From Micrococcales bacterium (GTDB lineage Bacteria > Actinomycetota > Actinomycetes > Actinomycetales > Microbacteriaceae): a DNA stretch of 37,852 bases. Made by a program: the position numbers and the translations under genes. Numbering within the stretch: the first letter of the stretch is position 1; the number at the start of each line of letters is the position of its first letter. The notes beneath the pieces were generated by a model, which did not search any database, had not been told where the DNA came from, and saw nothing but the letters and a program-made list of their open reading frames with translations. This document shows, in pieces, positions 11,687-21,573 of this stretch. The stretch covers positions 1 through 37,852 of the forward strand of contig CANLDE010000006.1 of assembly GCA_947489235.1 (NCBI GenBank), in the 5' to 3' direction.

Positions 11687-13491
11687 TGAGCATGCAGGGC
11701 GTGAAGAACGAAGAAAAGATTGAGCTAAACAAAGAAGAGCAGGCTCGAGTTCGCGAGCGCAGCTTGAAGCTACTTGGTGAAATCATCAAACCAGTCAAGA
11801 ACAGGCTCTTTCTTTCTCTAGCATTGGTTATCACTAGCCAAGCACTTAGAGTTTCAGGGCCTTGGCTTATTGCCGCCACTGTTGACTATGCTCTACCTGC
11901 TGCCCAGGCTGGAGATCTATCTCTTTTGTACTGGACCGTTGGTGGCTATGTGACCACAGCTGTACTAGCTGGATTCACAATTGCCTACTTCTTGAGATTT
12001 GCAGCAAGAGTGAGCCAAGACATTATGTTCGGACTTCGCAAGAGGTTGTTCCGTCATACTCAGCGTCTATCTGTTGAGTTCCACGAGACATATACTTCTG
12101 GTCGAGTCATCGCTCGTCAAACCAGCGACCTAGATTCCATCAAGGAACTACTTGATTCTGGTGGTAGTGAAATGATCTCGGGTATTTTATTCATGCTCTT
12201 TACCGCTATCGCTCTGTTAACCCTAGATGCATCATCTTTCTTGATTATGTTGGTTAGCTTTATCCCACTGTTCTTCTTAACCAGATGGTTCCAAAAGAAC
12301 ACCAGAATCAGCTACCGCAAGACTCGTGTTGCCTCAGCTAAGTTGATTGTCCACTTCGTTGAGTCAATGACTGGTATTCGTGCAGTAAAGGCTTTCCGCA
12401 AGGAAAAGAGAAACCAAGATACCTATAAAGAACTAGTTGAGGATTATCGTTCAGTAAACGCTAAAGTCATTCAGCTCTTTGGTATCTACGATCCAGGGCT
12501 AATCATGATTGGTAACATCACTGTTGCCTTCGTCTTGCTGTGGGGTGGCTTTAGAGTCATGGAAGGCGATCTCGGTATCGGTGTTCTAATTTCTTGTATT
12601 TTGTATGCCAGAAGTTTCTATGAGCCTATGGAGAATCTGGCCATGTTCTATAACTCATACCAGTCAGCAAACTCTGCTCTTGAGAAGATATCAGGTGTTT
12701 TAGAAGAGGAACCTTCAGTTCCAGAAGCAACGAACCCAACACCACTAGCTCCTCGGAAAGGACACATTCAGTTCGATACTGTTGAATTCGCCTATTCCAA
12801 TGGCAAAGTGGTCCTACCTAAATTCAACATGGACATTCCAGCAGGTCAAACTATTGCTCTGGTTGGAACAACCGGTGCTGGAAAGTCAACTCTTGCAAAA
12901 CTCATTGGTCGTTTCTATGACCCAAGTGCAGGAACAGTTGAACTTGATGGTGTTGACCTACGTCAACTTACTGATGATGATCTTCGCAAAGCAGTTGTCA
13001 TGGTTACTCAAGAGGCTTACCTGTTTAGCGGAACTGTTGCTGAAAACATTTCCCTCGGTAAACCAGAAGCCACCATGGAAGAGATTGAAAGCTCAGCCAA
13101 GGCTGTTGGTGCTCACGAGTTCATCTTGAGCTTGCCTGATGGCTATGACACCGATGTGAATAAGCGTGGTGGTCGTGTTTCTTCAGGTCAGCGTCAGTTG
13201 ATTTCCTTTGCTAGAGCGTTCATCGCTGACCCTACTGTTCTGATTCTGGATGAGGCTACAAGTTCACTAGATATCCCAAGCGAGCGTATGGTGCAGAAGG
13301 GTTTGCAGACTCTGCTAGCAGGCCGAACAGCCATCATTATTGCTCACAGGCTCTCAACTGTCTCTATTGCTGACCGGGTTGTGGTTATGGAGCATGGTCA
13401 GATCATCGAAGATGACGAGCCAGCAGTATTGATTGCTGGCACAGGTAAGTTTGCCAAGATGCATAAGGCTTGGCGCGACTCACTAGTTTAG
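11686..13491 (+). CDS. ABC exporter subunit (TMD-NBD fusion), half 2 of a predicted heterodimer
   Basis: TAATG overlap with the previous gene. [24 protein letters not shown] (variant signature), [19 protein letters not shown]. Confidence 0.93.
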   Translation: MSMQGVKNEEKIELNKEEQARVRERSLKLLGEIIKPVKNRLFLSLALVITSQALRVSGPWLIAATVDYALPAAQAGDLSLLYWTVGGYVTTAVLAGFTIAYFLRFAARVSQDIMFGLRKRLFRHTQRLSVEFHETYTSGRVIARQTSDLDSIKELLDSGGSEMISGILFMLFTAIALLTLDASSFLIMLVSFIPLFFLTRWFQKNTRISYRKTRVASAKLIVHFVESMTGIRAVKAFRKEKRNQDTYKELVEDYRSVNAKVIQLFGIYDPGLIMIGNITVAFVLLWGGFRVMEGDLGIGVLISCILYARSFYEPMENLAMFYNSYQSANSALEKISGVLEEEPSVPEATNPTPLAPRKGHIQFDTVEFAYSNGKVVLPKFNMDIPAGQTIALVGTTGAGKSTLAKLIGRFYDPSAGTVELDGVDLRQLTDDDLRKAVVMVTQEAYLFSGTVAENISLGKPEATMEEIESSAKAVGAHEFILSLPDGYDTDVNKRGGRVSSGQRQLISFARAFIADPTVLILDEATSSLDIPSERMVQKGLQTLLAGRTAIIIAHRLSTVSIADRVVVMEHGQIIEDDEPAVLIAGTGKFAKMHKAWRDSLV

Positions 13492-13530
13492 GCTTTATAG
13501 GTTGTAAGAAAGAAAAGACAAGGAATCAAC

Positions 13531-14748
13531 ATGGAAAAAATCAAGGTAGTTGGCAAGGTCGTAGAGCTTGACGGCGATGAAATGACCCGCATCATCTGGC
13601 AAAACATCAAGGATTCTTTGATCTTGCCTTTTCTAGATGTTGATCTTGACTACTACGACCTATCCATTGAGCACCGCGACGCAACCGATGACCAGGTAAC
13701 CATTGATGCAGCTAATGCAATCAAGAAGCACGGTGTTGGTGTGAAGTGTGCAACTATCACTCCTGATGAAGCTCGTGTAGTTGAGTTTGGTTTGAAGAAG
13801 ATGTGGAAGTCCCCTAATGGAACTATCCGTAATATCTTGGATGGTGTTGTTTTCCGTGAGCCAATCATTATTTCTAATGTGCCAAGACTGGTACCTGGCT
13901 GGACTAAGCCAATCATCATTGGCCGTCACGCCCATGGTGATCAATACAAGGCAACTGATTTCAAAGTGCCTGGTGCAGGCCGAGTAACAATGACTTGGGC
14001 ACCAGCGGATGGCTCAGAGCCAACTACTATGACTGTGGCTGATTACCCTGAGCACGGTGGGGTTGCGATGGGTATGTATAACTACATGGACTCTATTCGT
14101 GACTTTGCTCGAGCATCTTTCAACTATGGGCTTTCGCGTAACTACCCGGTATACCTATCAACTAAGAACACAATCTTGAAGGCATACGATGGTGCTTTCA
14201 AGGATGCCTTCCAAGAAGTATTTGATGCTGAATACAAAGCTAAGTTTGAGGCCGCTGGTTTGACCTATGAGCACCGTCTAATCGATGACATGGTTGCTGC
14301 TGCTTTGAAGTGGGAAGGTGGCTACGTTTGGGCCTGTAAGAACTATGACGGTGACGTTCAGAGTGACACTGTTGCTCAGGGCTTTGGATCTCTTGGTCTG
14401 ATGACTTCTGTGCTAACTACTCCTGATGGCAAAACTGCTCTTGCAGAAGCTGCTCATGGAACAGTGACTAGACACTACCGCGATCACCAAGCAGGTAAGA
14501 AGACAAGCACTAACCCGATTGCTTCTATCTACGCATGGACAAGAGCGTTGATGCATCGTGCAGAACTTGATGGCACACCAGAAGTAGCAAAATTTGCTGA
14601 GACATTGGAAGATGTTGTTATTAAGACTGTTGAGTCAGGCCACATGACGAAAGATCTAGCTCTACTCGTTGGTAAAGAACAGGCTTACCAAACAACCGAT
14701 GAGTTCATGAGCTCACTGGCTACTAACCTAAAGGCTAGATTGGCATAG
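13531..14748 (+). CDS. icd: NADP-dependent isocitrate dehydrogenase
   Basis: [86 protein letters not shown]. Confidence 0.96.
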   Translation: MEKIKVVGKVVELDGDEMTRIIWQNIKDSLILPFLDVDLDYYDLSIEHRDATDDQVTIDAANAIKKHGVGVKCATITPDEARVVEFGLKKMWKSPNGTIRNILDGVVFREPIIISNVPRLVPGWTKPIIIGRHAHGDQYKATDFKVPGAGRVTMTWAPADGSEPTTMTVADYPEHGGVAMGMYNYMDSIRDFARASFNYGLSRNYPVYLSTKNTILKAYDGAFKDAFQEVFDAEYKAKFEAAGLTYEHRLIDDMVAAALKWEGGYVWACKNYDGDVQSDTVAQGFGSLGLMTSVLTTPDGKTALAEAAHGTVTRHYRDHQAGKKTSTNPIASIYAWTRALMHRAELDGTPEVAKFAETLEDVVIKTVESGHMTKDLALLVGKEQAYQTTDEFMSSLATNLKARLA

Positions 14749-14779
14749 ATGTTGATAAGTCAAAGAGTACTTTGACTGT

Positions 14780-14820
14780 GTAAAACTCCAGCAGGATTTC
14801 TGTTGGAGTTTTACTTTTAT
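14780..14820 (+). terminator. Strong intrinsic terminator after icd
   Basis: GTAAAACTCCAGCAG-gattt-CTGTTGGAGTTTTAC: 15-bp stem with one G-U pair, 5-nt loop, followed by TTTTAT. Confidence 0.85.
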
Positions 14821-14824
14821 CTGC

Positions 14825-16954
14825 ATGCAAATAAAAAACAAATCACGCCTGCCAAAAGTTTTCACTTTGGCCGGTGCATTATCGATAGTTCTTGGAGCGG
14901 TTGTTGTTCCAGCAGTTCAAGCTGTAGCAACCAATCCAACACCAGTTTGTAATGCCACTGGTACCAGCTGCACAGTCAGCTTCCCTTATGCCGGTGACTA
15001 CTACACCTGGACACCTCCTGCAGATGTTCGCACTGTGTCAATTTCAATTGCAGGAGCACAAGGTGGTCGATCCGGTGGTAACGGTTCAAAGACCACTGCC
15101 ACTTTCCGAACCGTTCCAACAACACCACTATTTATTTATGTAGGTGGACAAGGATCATCTGGTAACGGTGCCGCTGGTGGTTATAACGGTGGTGGCGCTG
15201 CAGGTTCAGGTCACAACGATGAAGGCTCTGGTGGTGGAGCGACAGATATCAGAACTAGCACAGCGCTAGCTGATCGCATTGCAGTTGCAGGTGGCGGTGG
15301 TGGCACCGGTGGTTGGGTAGGTGGCGCTGGTGGTTCTGCTTCTGCTACAACAGCCAACCCTGGCGGTAACGGTCAAGGCCTAGGTGGTGGTGCCGGTACA
15401 CCAACAGCAGGCGGAGCAGGTGGAACCTCTAACGGAACTCTGACGACACCTGGTGCCGCGGGAGCTCTAGGAGTTGGTGGTGCTGGAGGAAGCGCTAATA
15501 ACCCATCTAGCTCAGTCTCTGGAGGCGGTGGTGGCGGTGGCGGCTACTACGGCGGTGGTGGCGGTGGCGCAGACACCGAACCTTCACTCACAGACGGTGG
15601 CGGTGGTGGTGGTGGATCTAGCTTTACCAACGCAACTAGATTCCAATCAGTTGTATACACAGCTGCTTGGCAGCCAGCTAACGGCGCAGCCAGCATCACT
15701 TACAACTTAGGTCCAAGTGTGACTTCATTCACAGCACCAGCTTCACCTAGCAAAGCTGTTGCTCCAGTATTCAACATTAGGTTTGGTCAAAGTGTTACTG
15801 GTCTCACAGCTGATGACTTCACTATCTCTGGAACAGTAACCGGTTGTTACATCTCAACTCTTACAGGAAGCGGAGCTAACTATGCGGCTACTGTATCTGG
15901 CTGTAGCGATGGAAGTATTACCCTTACATTGAAAGTTGATACGGTCAACGGAAATGCAATCGGTCCGGTGAGAGCTGTATCGACTACACCAATCACTTTG
16001 GACAGAACCCTTCCTGAAATCAGCACACTAATCAAGCAGCCAAGCACAAATGATTTGATCATCTACAAAGCTGTATTCACTGAATCAGTAACTGGTTTAG
16101 CAGGAGATAGCACTGACTGGTTAGTCAAAGGTACCGGTTGTGTTATCCAGTTCCTAACTGGATCTGGCACTGACTACACAATAACTATCGCTAACTGTTC
16201 TAATGGAAACCTCGCTGGCCTAGTTCTGAACCCATTATCAGTTTCTGATACTGCAGGAAATATTGGCCCTAGCCTTCCAAACCAAACGCCTGTAACCAAG
16301 ATCGACACAACCGCTCCAGTGCTTCGAGTTACTGACATCACAGCACCTGGCGTTGGTGGTCTACCAATCTGGGTCTTTGATAGCGAAGAACCAACTACCG
16401 GTATGGCTGCGAATAAGTTCACCTTCTCAGGAACAGCAACCAACTGTGTGATGAACTACTCAGTACTTCGTGCAGGGCTGGGCTGGCAGATCGAACTAAC
16501 TGGCTGTGGTGTTGGTTCGACTCTGGTTACCCTAGCTGCTAACTCAGTAACCGACCTAGCTGGAAACACTGGACCAACAGCAGCATTGGCATCAAATACG
16601 ATCAACATCACACCAGATGAGATTGTGAATCAAAACCTCAATGCCTCAGGTCAGCCAACCGGTGCAACAGTGAAAGACCCTAAGCCAACGCCAACAGAGG
16701 TGAATCCTGAACTACCTGAAAAGGTAACTGAAGACACACCAACTGTTGAAGAATCGTTGCCAGTGAAGGAAAGTCAGCAGGAGGAGCTTCAGCCAATAAC
16801 TGAAGAACTAAAGGAAGAAGCGTCTAAAAAGTTGGTTCTTTCACAAAATGAAGCCCAACCCTTATTCCTGATTGCAGGACTCCTAGCACTAGCTCTTTCA
16901 TTAGCTGCTTTTGCTGCTGGAACTACTCTGCGCTTTAGGAGAAGAAGACACTAA
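14825..16954 (+). CDS. Secreted/surface glycine-rich protein with three Ig-like repeats and C-terminal TM anchor
   Basis: Signal peptide (SLVLGAVVVPAVQA-type region), long Gly-rich tract, three repeats with a Cys pair each, Pro/Glu/Lys stalk, C-terminal LFLIAGLLALALSLAAFAAGTTLRFRRRRH. Confidence 0.85.
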   Translation: MQIKNKSRLPKVFTLAGALSIVLGAVVVPAVQAVATNPTPVCNATGTSCTVSFPYAGDYYTWTPPADVRTVSISIAGAQGGRSGGNGSKTTATFRTVPTTPLFIYVGGQGSSGNGAAGGYNGGGAAGSGHNDEGSGGGATDIRTSTALADRIAVAGGGGGTGGWVGGAGGSASATTANPGGNGQGLGGGAGTPTAGGAGGTSNGTLTTPGAAGALGVGGAGGSANNPSSSVSGGGGGGGGYYGGGGGGADTEPSLTDGGGGGGGSSFTNATRFQSVVYTAAWQPANGAASITYNLGPSVTSFTAPASPSKAVAPVFNIRFGQSVTGLTADDFTISGTVTGCYISTLTGSGANYAATVSGCSDGSITLTLKVDTVNGNAIGPVRAVSTTPITLDRTLPEISTLIKQPSTNDLIIYKAVFTESVTGLAGDSTDWLVKGTGCVIQFLTGSGTDYTITIANCSNGNLAGLVLNPLSVSDTAGNIGPSLPNQTPVTKIDTTAPVLRVTDITAPGVGGLPIWVFDSEEPTTGMAANKFTFSGTATNCVMNYSVLRAGLGWQIELTGCGVGSTLVTLAANSVTDLAGNTGPTAALASNTINITPDEIVNQNLNASGQPTGATVKDPKPTPTEVNPELPEKVTEDTPTVEESLPVKESQQEELQPITEELKEEASKKLVLSQNEAQPLFLIAGLLALALSLAAFAAGTTLRFRRRRH

Positions 16955-16976
16955 ACAAAGATTGAAGACCCTCGTC

Positions 16977-17834
16977 TTAGTGGAAGATGATGGTTCGCTC
17001 GTTATCGAGTAATACTCGATGTTCAGCAAACCATCTAACTGCTTGGGCGAGGGTCTTTGATTCAACATCTTGGCCCATTGCCACAAGGTCCTGTTTTGAT
17101 TTACCGTGATCTACTCGGATTACATTCTGTTCAATGATTGGGCCCTCATCGAGATCAGCTGTCACAAAGTGTGCGGTTGCACCAATAAGTTTTACACCAC
17201 GGTTATGCGCTTGAGCGTATGGATTAGCTCCCTTGAAGCCTGGCAGGAAGGAGTGATGAATGTTAATGATTTTGCCTTCAAACTCCCGACAGAATTCTGG
17301 GCTAAGTACCTGCATGAATCTGGCTAGCACAATCACTTCGATATTGTTTTTGTGAATGTATTCACGAAGCATTTGCTCAAAGGTAGCTTTGGTGGCTGAA
17401 TCAGTTATTGCATGAGATTCAAAGTGAACCCCATAGAAACCTGCAAGCTCTGAAAGATCTGGGTGGTTACCAAAAACGGCAGGAACCTCAATTGGTATTT
17501 GACCTGATCTTTGGTTGAAAAGTAAATCGTTTAAACAGTGAGCGCTCTTGCTTACCAGGATTACGGCTTTTACTTTGCGGCCAACTTCATCGATGTGCCA
17601 TTGGGCATCGTACTTTTTGGCTACAACGGAGAGCTTCTCTGCAAATTCTGCTTTAGTGGCACTAACCTCAACCTGCAGGCGCATGAAGAACTTGCCACTC
17701 TCGGAGCTAGTGAACTGCTTGCTTTCGGTGATATTGCCCTGAGCCTGAACAATAGCCCCCGAGATGGAGTGGACTATGCCCGGTTGGTCAGTGCAAACGA
17801 AGGTCAAGACCCAGTGGTTTATTGGCGTGCTCAT
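16977..17834 (-). CDS. purU: Formyltetrahydrofolate deformylase
   Basis: WVLTFVCTDQPGIVHSISG ACT domain, then VLARFMQVLSPEF, INIHHSFLPGFKGANPYAQA, IGATAHFVTADLDEGPIIEQ. Confidence 0.95.
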   Translation of the reverse strand: MSTPINHWVLTFVCTDQPGIVHSISGAIVQAQGNITESKQFTSSESGKFFMRLQVEVSATKAEFAEKLSVVAKKYDAQWHIDEVGRKVKAVILVSKSAHCLNDLLFNQRSGQIPIEVPAVFGNHPDLSELAGFYGVHFESHAITDSATKATFEQMLREYIHKNNIEVIVLARFMQVLSPEFCREFEGKIINIHHSFLPGFKGANPYAQAHNRGVKLIGATAHFVTADLDEGPIIEQNVIRVDHGKSKQDLVAMGQDVESKTLAQAVRWFAEHRVLLDNERTIIFH

Positions 17835-17854
17835 AGGCTCCAGTTTAGGCTCCG

Positions 17855-17984
17855 CTAGTCATCTAGCCGGTCGTCTTGGTTCCTTTGGCTTTTTCTATAG
17901 GACAAAGACTTGCCTAGGACCACTCCAGCCAATATTAGGCCAACCACAATCATGCTGATTCCGATGATATTCCCTAGTGGCACT
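17855..17984 (-). other. Candidate small single-TM protein gene, apparently split by a +1 frameshift
   Basis: GTG 17984 begins VPLGNIIGISMIVVG; the other frame continues LILAGVVLGKSLSYRKSQRNQDDRLDD* to TAG 17855-17857. Removing one G from the GGG at about 17940 (minus strand GTTGGGCCTA) gives a 42-codon ORF. SD-like AAGGA lies about 8 nt upstream of the GTG. Confidence 0.35.
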
Positions 17985-18103
17985 TATAGATCCTTGCTAT
18001 GTTCGTTTCTCTGAAGCAAGGATAGTCAATATTCCGTTTACCGATTGTTTACTCAGGAGTCGTGTCGCAAATGGTGTGGTTAAGCCATATTTTGCCTCTG
18101 CAC

Positions 18104-18109
18104 TAGAAT
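18104..18109 (+). promoter_or_regulatory. Candidate -10 element for glyA transcript
   Basis: TAGAAT directly before the 5' edge of the ZTP aptamer (GCCTT at 18111). No convincing -35. Confidence 0.4.
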
Positions 18110-18110
18110 T

Positions 18111-18183
18111 GCCTTATCGCAACTGGCGTTAAAGATGGATTTCCATCAGGGAGCGAAGGCATTTTGGTCGTACGCCTGGGCCA
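18111..18183 (+). ncRNA. ZTP (pfl motif) riboswitch upstream of glyA-folD
   Basis: GCCTTatCGC...GCGAAGGC P1, GATGG-attt-CCATC P2, conserved AGGGAGC, and 3' CGCCTGGGC. GGCG (about 18124-18127) can pair with CGCC (about 18172-18176) as the aptamer pseudoknot. One-carbon genes follow. Confidence 0.85.
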
Positions 18184-18213
18184 AACCACTTTATAGCCGT
18201 TAAGGAGTTCCCA

Positions 18214-19494
18214 ATGTCCCAAGTGCCTCAAGAGTTTAATTCCCCACTAGCTGCAGCAGATCCTGAGATCGCTGCTGTCTTACAAGCAGAGCTAGATCGC
18301 CAGCGCAACTTCCTTGAGATGATTGCCAGCGAAAACTTTGTCTCAAGAGCAGTTCTTGAAACCCAAGGATCAGTGCTGACAAACAAGTATGCAGAAGGCT
18401 ACCCAGGTAAGAGATACTACGGTGGTTGCGAAGCAGTTGATGTTGCTGAGAATCTAGCTCGCAATAGAGCCAAAGAACTATTTGGTGCTGAGCACGCAAA
18501 CGTTCAACCACACTCAGGAGCAACCGCTAATGCTGCTGTGCTGCAGGCTTTTTGTAAGCCAGGAGATCGTATCCTCGGTCTAGAGCTAGCTCACGGTGGA
18601 CACCTCACTCACGGTATGAAGTTGAACTTCTCAGGTAAGACTTATGAGGCTCATGCCTATGAACTAAATCCAGACACTTTCTTGATGGACATGGACATAA
18701 TCCGTAAACGTGCTCATGAAGTTATGCCCAAGGTCCTAATCGCTGGTTGGTCAGCATATTCTCGTCAGATTGATTTTGCTGAATTTAGAAAGATTGCTGA
18801 TGAAGTTGGAGCAATCCTCTGGGTGGACATGGCACACATTGCAGGACTAGTTGCTGCCGGTTTACACCCAAACCCAGTTCCATTTGCTGATGTTGTTTCA
18901 ACTACTGTTCACAAAACTCTTGCAGGACCTAGATCAGGTTTGATTCTCTGCAAGGCTGAGCATGCCAAGAAGATTGACTCTGCTGTATTCCCAGGTCAAC
19001 AGGGTGGACCACTGATGCATGTTATCGCTGGTAAAGCTGTTGCATTCAAAGCAGCTATGGGTCCAGAGTTTAGAGACAGACAGGAAAGAACAATCAGAGG
19101 AGCACAGCTAATTGCTGAGCGACTAATGCAAGCAGATGTTAGAGCTAACGGTGTTGATGTGCTAACTGGTGGAACTGATGTTCACCTAGTTCTAGTTGAT
19201 CTTCGAAACTCTCCAATTGATGGCAAGACCTGCGAAGACCTGTTACATGATGTTGGTATCACGGTAAACCGAAACTCCGTTCCTAATGATCCAAGACCAC
19301 CACTAACAACTTCTGGTGTCCGAATTGGAACTCCTGCTCTGGCAACCCGTGGTTTTGGTGATGCTGAGTTCACTGAGGTAGCCGATATCATTGCTCACGT
19401 TGTAATGCCAAATCCAGACATTGATGCGCTTGCTGATCGAGTCCGTGCACTAACCCATGCATTCCCGCTTTATAACGGCCTAGAGAACTGGTAA
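18214..19494 (+). CDS. glyA: Serine hydroxymethyltransferase
   Basis: [66 protein letters not shown] (PLP Lys region). Confidence 0.97.
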   Translation: MSQVPQEFNSPLAAADPEIAAVLQAELDRQRNFLEMIASENFVSRAVLETQGSVLTNKYAEGYPGKRYYGGCEAVDVAENLARNRAKELFGAEHANVQPHSGATANAAVLQAFCKPGDRILGLELAHGGHLTHGMKLNFSGKTYEAHAYELNPDTFLMDMDIIRKRAHEVMPKVLIAGWSAYSRQIDFAEFRKIADEVGAILWVDMAHIAGLVAAGLHPNPVPFADVVSTTVHKTLAGPRSGLILCKAEHAKKIDSAVFPGQQGGPLMHVIAGKAVAFKAAMGPEFRDRQERTIRGAQLIAERLMQADVRANGVDVLTGGTDVHLVLVDLRNSPIDGKTCEDLLHDVGITVNRNSVPNDPRPPLTTSGVRIGTPALATRGFGDAEFTEVADIIAHVVMPNPDIDALADRVRALTHAFPLYNGLENW

Positions 19495-19498
19495 GTCA

Positions 19499-20365
19499 TT
19501 GACTGCAGTATTACTAGATGGCAAATCGATAGCTAAAGCCATAAAGGCTGAACTTGCTCTCGAAGTTATTGAGCTAAAGAAGAAGGGGATTACCCCAGGC
19601 CTTGGCACATTGCTTGTCGGAGATGACCCAGGTTCACATAGCTATGTATCAGGCAAACACAGGGACTGTGGGGAAGTTGGTGTCCACTCTGTGCGCATTG
19701 ACTTGCCAGCTAATGCCAAAGAAGCTGACCTTAGGGCGGCCATTAGAGACCTGAATGAAGCTAAAGATGTTACTGGTTACATTCTGCAACTTCCATTGCC
19801 TTTTGGTTTTGATACCAATGAGATGCTTGAACTAATTGATCCAGACAAAGACGCTGATGGCCTGCACCCAATAAACCTTGGCAGATTAGTCCTTGCTGGC
19901 TCAGAAGAGTCTTCTTCACCATTACCTTGCACACCAGCTGGAATAGTAGAGCTGCTGCATAGATATGACATAAAGCTAAAAGGTGCAGAAGTTGCCATCA
20001 TCGGACGAGGTGTAACAGTAGGTCGACCTCTTGGGTTGCTGCTGACTAGAAGAGGCGTGGATGCAACTGTCACGTCGTTACATTCTGGCTCAAAAGATAT
20101 CCCCTCGGCTATAAAGCGAGCAGATATTGTGGTTGCGGCTTTAGGAGTTCCTCATTTTGTCAAAGCTGAATGGATAAAGCCAGGCGCAGCTGTTCTAGAT
20201 GTTGGAATCACAAGAGTGGACAAAGATGGCGAAACCACATTGGTGGGCGATGTTGATCCTTCAGTTGCGAGCGTGGCTGGATATCTTTCACCTAACCCTG
20301 GTGGCGTTGGTCCAATGACTCGAGCCATGTTGGTTAGCAATGTAGTAAAGGCTGCCAACCGCTAA
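19499..20365 (+). CDS. folD: Methylenetetrahydrofolate dehydrogenase/cyclohydrolase
   Basis: [82 protein letters not shown] start. Confidence 0.95.
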   Translation: MTAVLLDGKSIAKAIKAELALEVIELKKKGITPGLGTLLVGDDPGSHSYVSGKHRDCGEVGVHSVRIDLPANAKEADLRAAIRDLNEAKDVTGYILQLPLPFGFDTNEMLELIDPDKDADGLHPINLGRLVLAGSEESSSPLPCTPAGIVELLHRYDIKLKGAEVAIIGRGVTVGRPLGLLLTRRGVDATVTSLHSGSKDIPSAIKRADIVVAALGVPHFVKAEWIKPGAAVLDVGITRVDKDGETTLVGDVDPSVASVAGYLSPNPGGVGPMTRAMLVSNVVKAANR

Positions 20366-20380
20366 GCGATTGACAGCCTT
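20348..20380 (+). terminator. Hairpin spanning the folD stop codon (candidate terminator)
   Basis: AAGGCTG-(c CAA c CGC taa GCG a TTG a)-CAGCCTT nested imperfect stem followed by TTTAG; lies at a convergent junction. Confidence 0.5.
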
Positions 20381-20402
20381 TAGCTATCTATAAGTTTTTA
20401 CC

Positions 20403-20918
20403 TTAGTTTGCGTTTACGTAGTCCTGAAGCAACTGACTAAAGCAAGATAGGTTTTCCTTGATTTCTGGAAGACGCTCATCTAGATACGCAAGTGACATAT
20501 CTTGATAGATATCTGCAAGCTCGAAGTCATCGTTGTAAAGTTTGATCTTCTCGGCGTTCTCATCACACCAGCCGGCAAGCTCTGGTTTCACCAAAGTCAA
20601 TGTGTAATCACTTGAAGACTTGCCATCAGAACCCTTGACAGTAATTGTCAAAGTGTTGTTACCAGGCTTGAAGTCAGTGTTTCCAATAACAGAAACTTCA
20701 GCATTAGGGTCAACTGGTGTGGCCTGAACGGTTAGTTCGATAGTTCCGGTTGGAAGCTCATAGGTGTCGCCAGCAGCAACGTCGGTGAAAGTGGTTCCGT
20801 CACCAACTCTGATTCCAGCAAGGGCGGTTGAGGTGTTTGCGGTAACGTTTGTGAAAACTACGAACATTGCAAGAACACCGGCAAGGGCCATTATGCCCGG
20901 GAAAACAAACTTCTTCAC
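20403..20918 (-). CDS. N-terminally anchored/secreted protein with one cadherin-like beta-sandwich-type domain
   Basis: MKKFVFPGIMALAGVLAMFVVFTNVTA signal/TM. PGNNTLTITVKGSDGKSSSDYTLTLVK resembles cadherin-like beta-sandwich repeats; Cys-containing helical C-terminus. Confidence 0.65.
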   Translation of the reverse strand: MKKFVFPGIMALAGVLAMFVVFTNVTANTSTALAGIRVGDGTTFTDVAAGDTYELPTGTIELTVQATPVDPNAEVSVIGNTDFKPGNNTLTITVKGSDGKSSSDYTLTLVKPELAGWCDENAEKIKLYNDDFELADIYQDMSLAYLDERLPEIKENLSCFSQLLQDYVNAN

Positions 20919-20983
20919 TTTAGGTCCATTCTGAGGTTCTGATTACTTGGAAAACGCTCTAGGTAATAGTTTCTCACGAAATT

Positions 20984-21514
20984 CTAGGGTCTGGGCTGTT
21001 TTGTGGGTGTTGGTGTTGGTCTTTGCCACCAATTCGGCCTAGGTACAGGGGTCGGAGCTATGGTTGGCTGGGGATTTGGGGTCCTTGTGACGGTTGGTTT
21101 CGGGGTTGGGTACCTAGTCGGATACTGGGTAGGTGCAGGGGAATTAGTAGGTTGAGGCTTGTAAATCACAGTCACTGTGGGCACCGGCTTTGGGTTTGGG
21201 ATTGTCACATTGGTGACCATATAGAAAGTGGCAGTGCATTCAAATGTCTTGTCGGAACTTGAATTACCCATGCTTCTGGCTCTAAAGGACGCATCGGTGC
21301 GATTACTGGTGTAGATGTCTTGAGCTGATCCACAACCGCTATCGTTAGCCGAATATCCACTGCTGAGGTAGGTCAGAGTGACCCGTTTGAGCTCCAGGGG
21401 GCTTGAAGCGTTAGCTGAAGCTCCTAGCGAGATGGTGGCCGAAGAGATCATGGCGATAACGCCACAGATAAACATCGGTAAAGCAAGTCGTTCGATCATA
21501 CTTTTCTTAGCCAT
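20984..21514 (-). CDS. Small secreted protein with Pro/Thr-rich C-terminal tail
   Basis: ORF listed to 21550, but ATG at 21514 (MAKKSMIERLALPMFICGVIAM...) has a good SD (GGAGacaaaATG). Signal peptide, 2 Cys region, then PTPKPTVTRTPNPQPTIAPTPVPRP...PTPTPTKQPRP. Confidence 0.65.
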   Translation of the reverse strand: MAKKSMIERLALPMFICGVIAMISSATISLGASANASSPLELKRVTLTYLSSGYSANDSGCGSAQDIYTSNRTDASFRARSMGNSSSDKTFECTATFYMVTNVTIPNPKPVPTVTVIYKPQPTNSPAPTQYPTRYPTPKPTVTRTPNPQPTIAPTPVPRPNWWQRPTPTPTKQPRP

Positions 21515-21573
21515 TTTGTCTCCAATTGGGATAGTTGCTATCTTCAACACTATCCACTACTTAGGACATCTAG

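Noticed and set aside
15051-15630. Dense GGTGGTGGC/GGCGGTGGT repeats as a possible CRISPR or tandem-repeat array
   Set aside because: No constant repeat/spacer periodicity; explained by Gly-rich coding sequence.
15474-15710. 78-aa + strand ORF (MVVLEEALITHLAQSLEAVVAVAATTAVVAVAQ...)
   Set aside because: Shifted-frame reading of the GGTGGTGGC-type glycine codons of the surface protein gene; a compositional artefact.
16965-16978. AAGAC-cctc-GTCTT hairpin between the Gly-rich gene and purU
   Set aside because: Only a 5-bp stem without a U-tract; too weak to call a terminator.
17538-17858. 106-aa + strand ORF antisense to purU
   Set aside because: Lies wholly opposite a confident purU gene; no SD or recognisable protein character.
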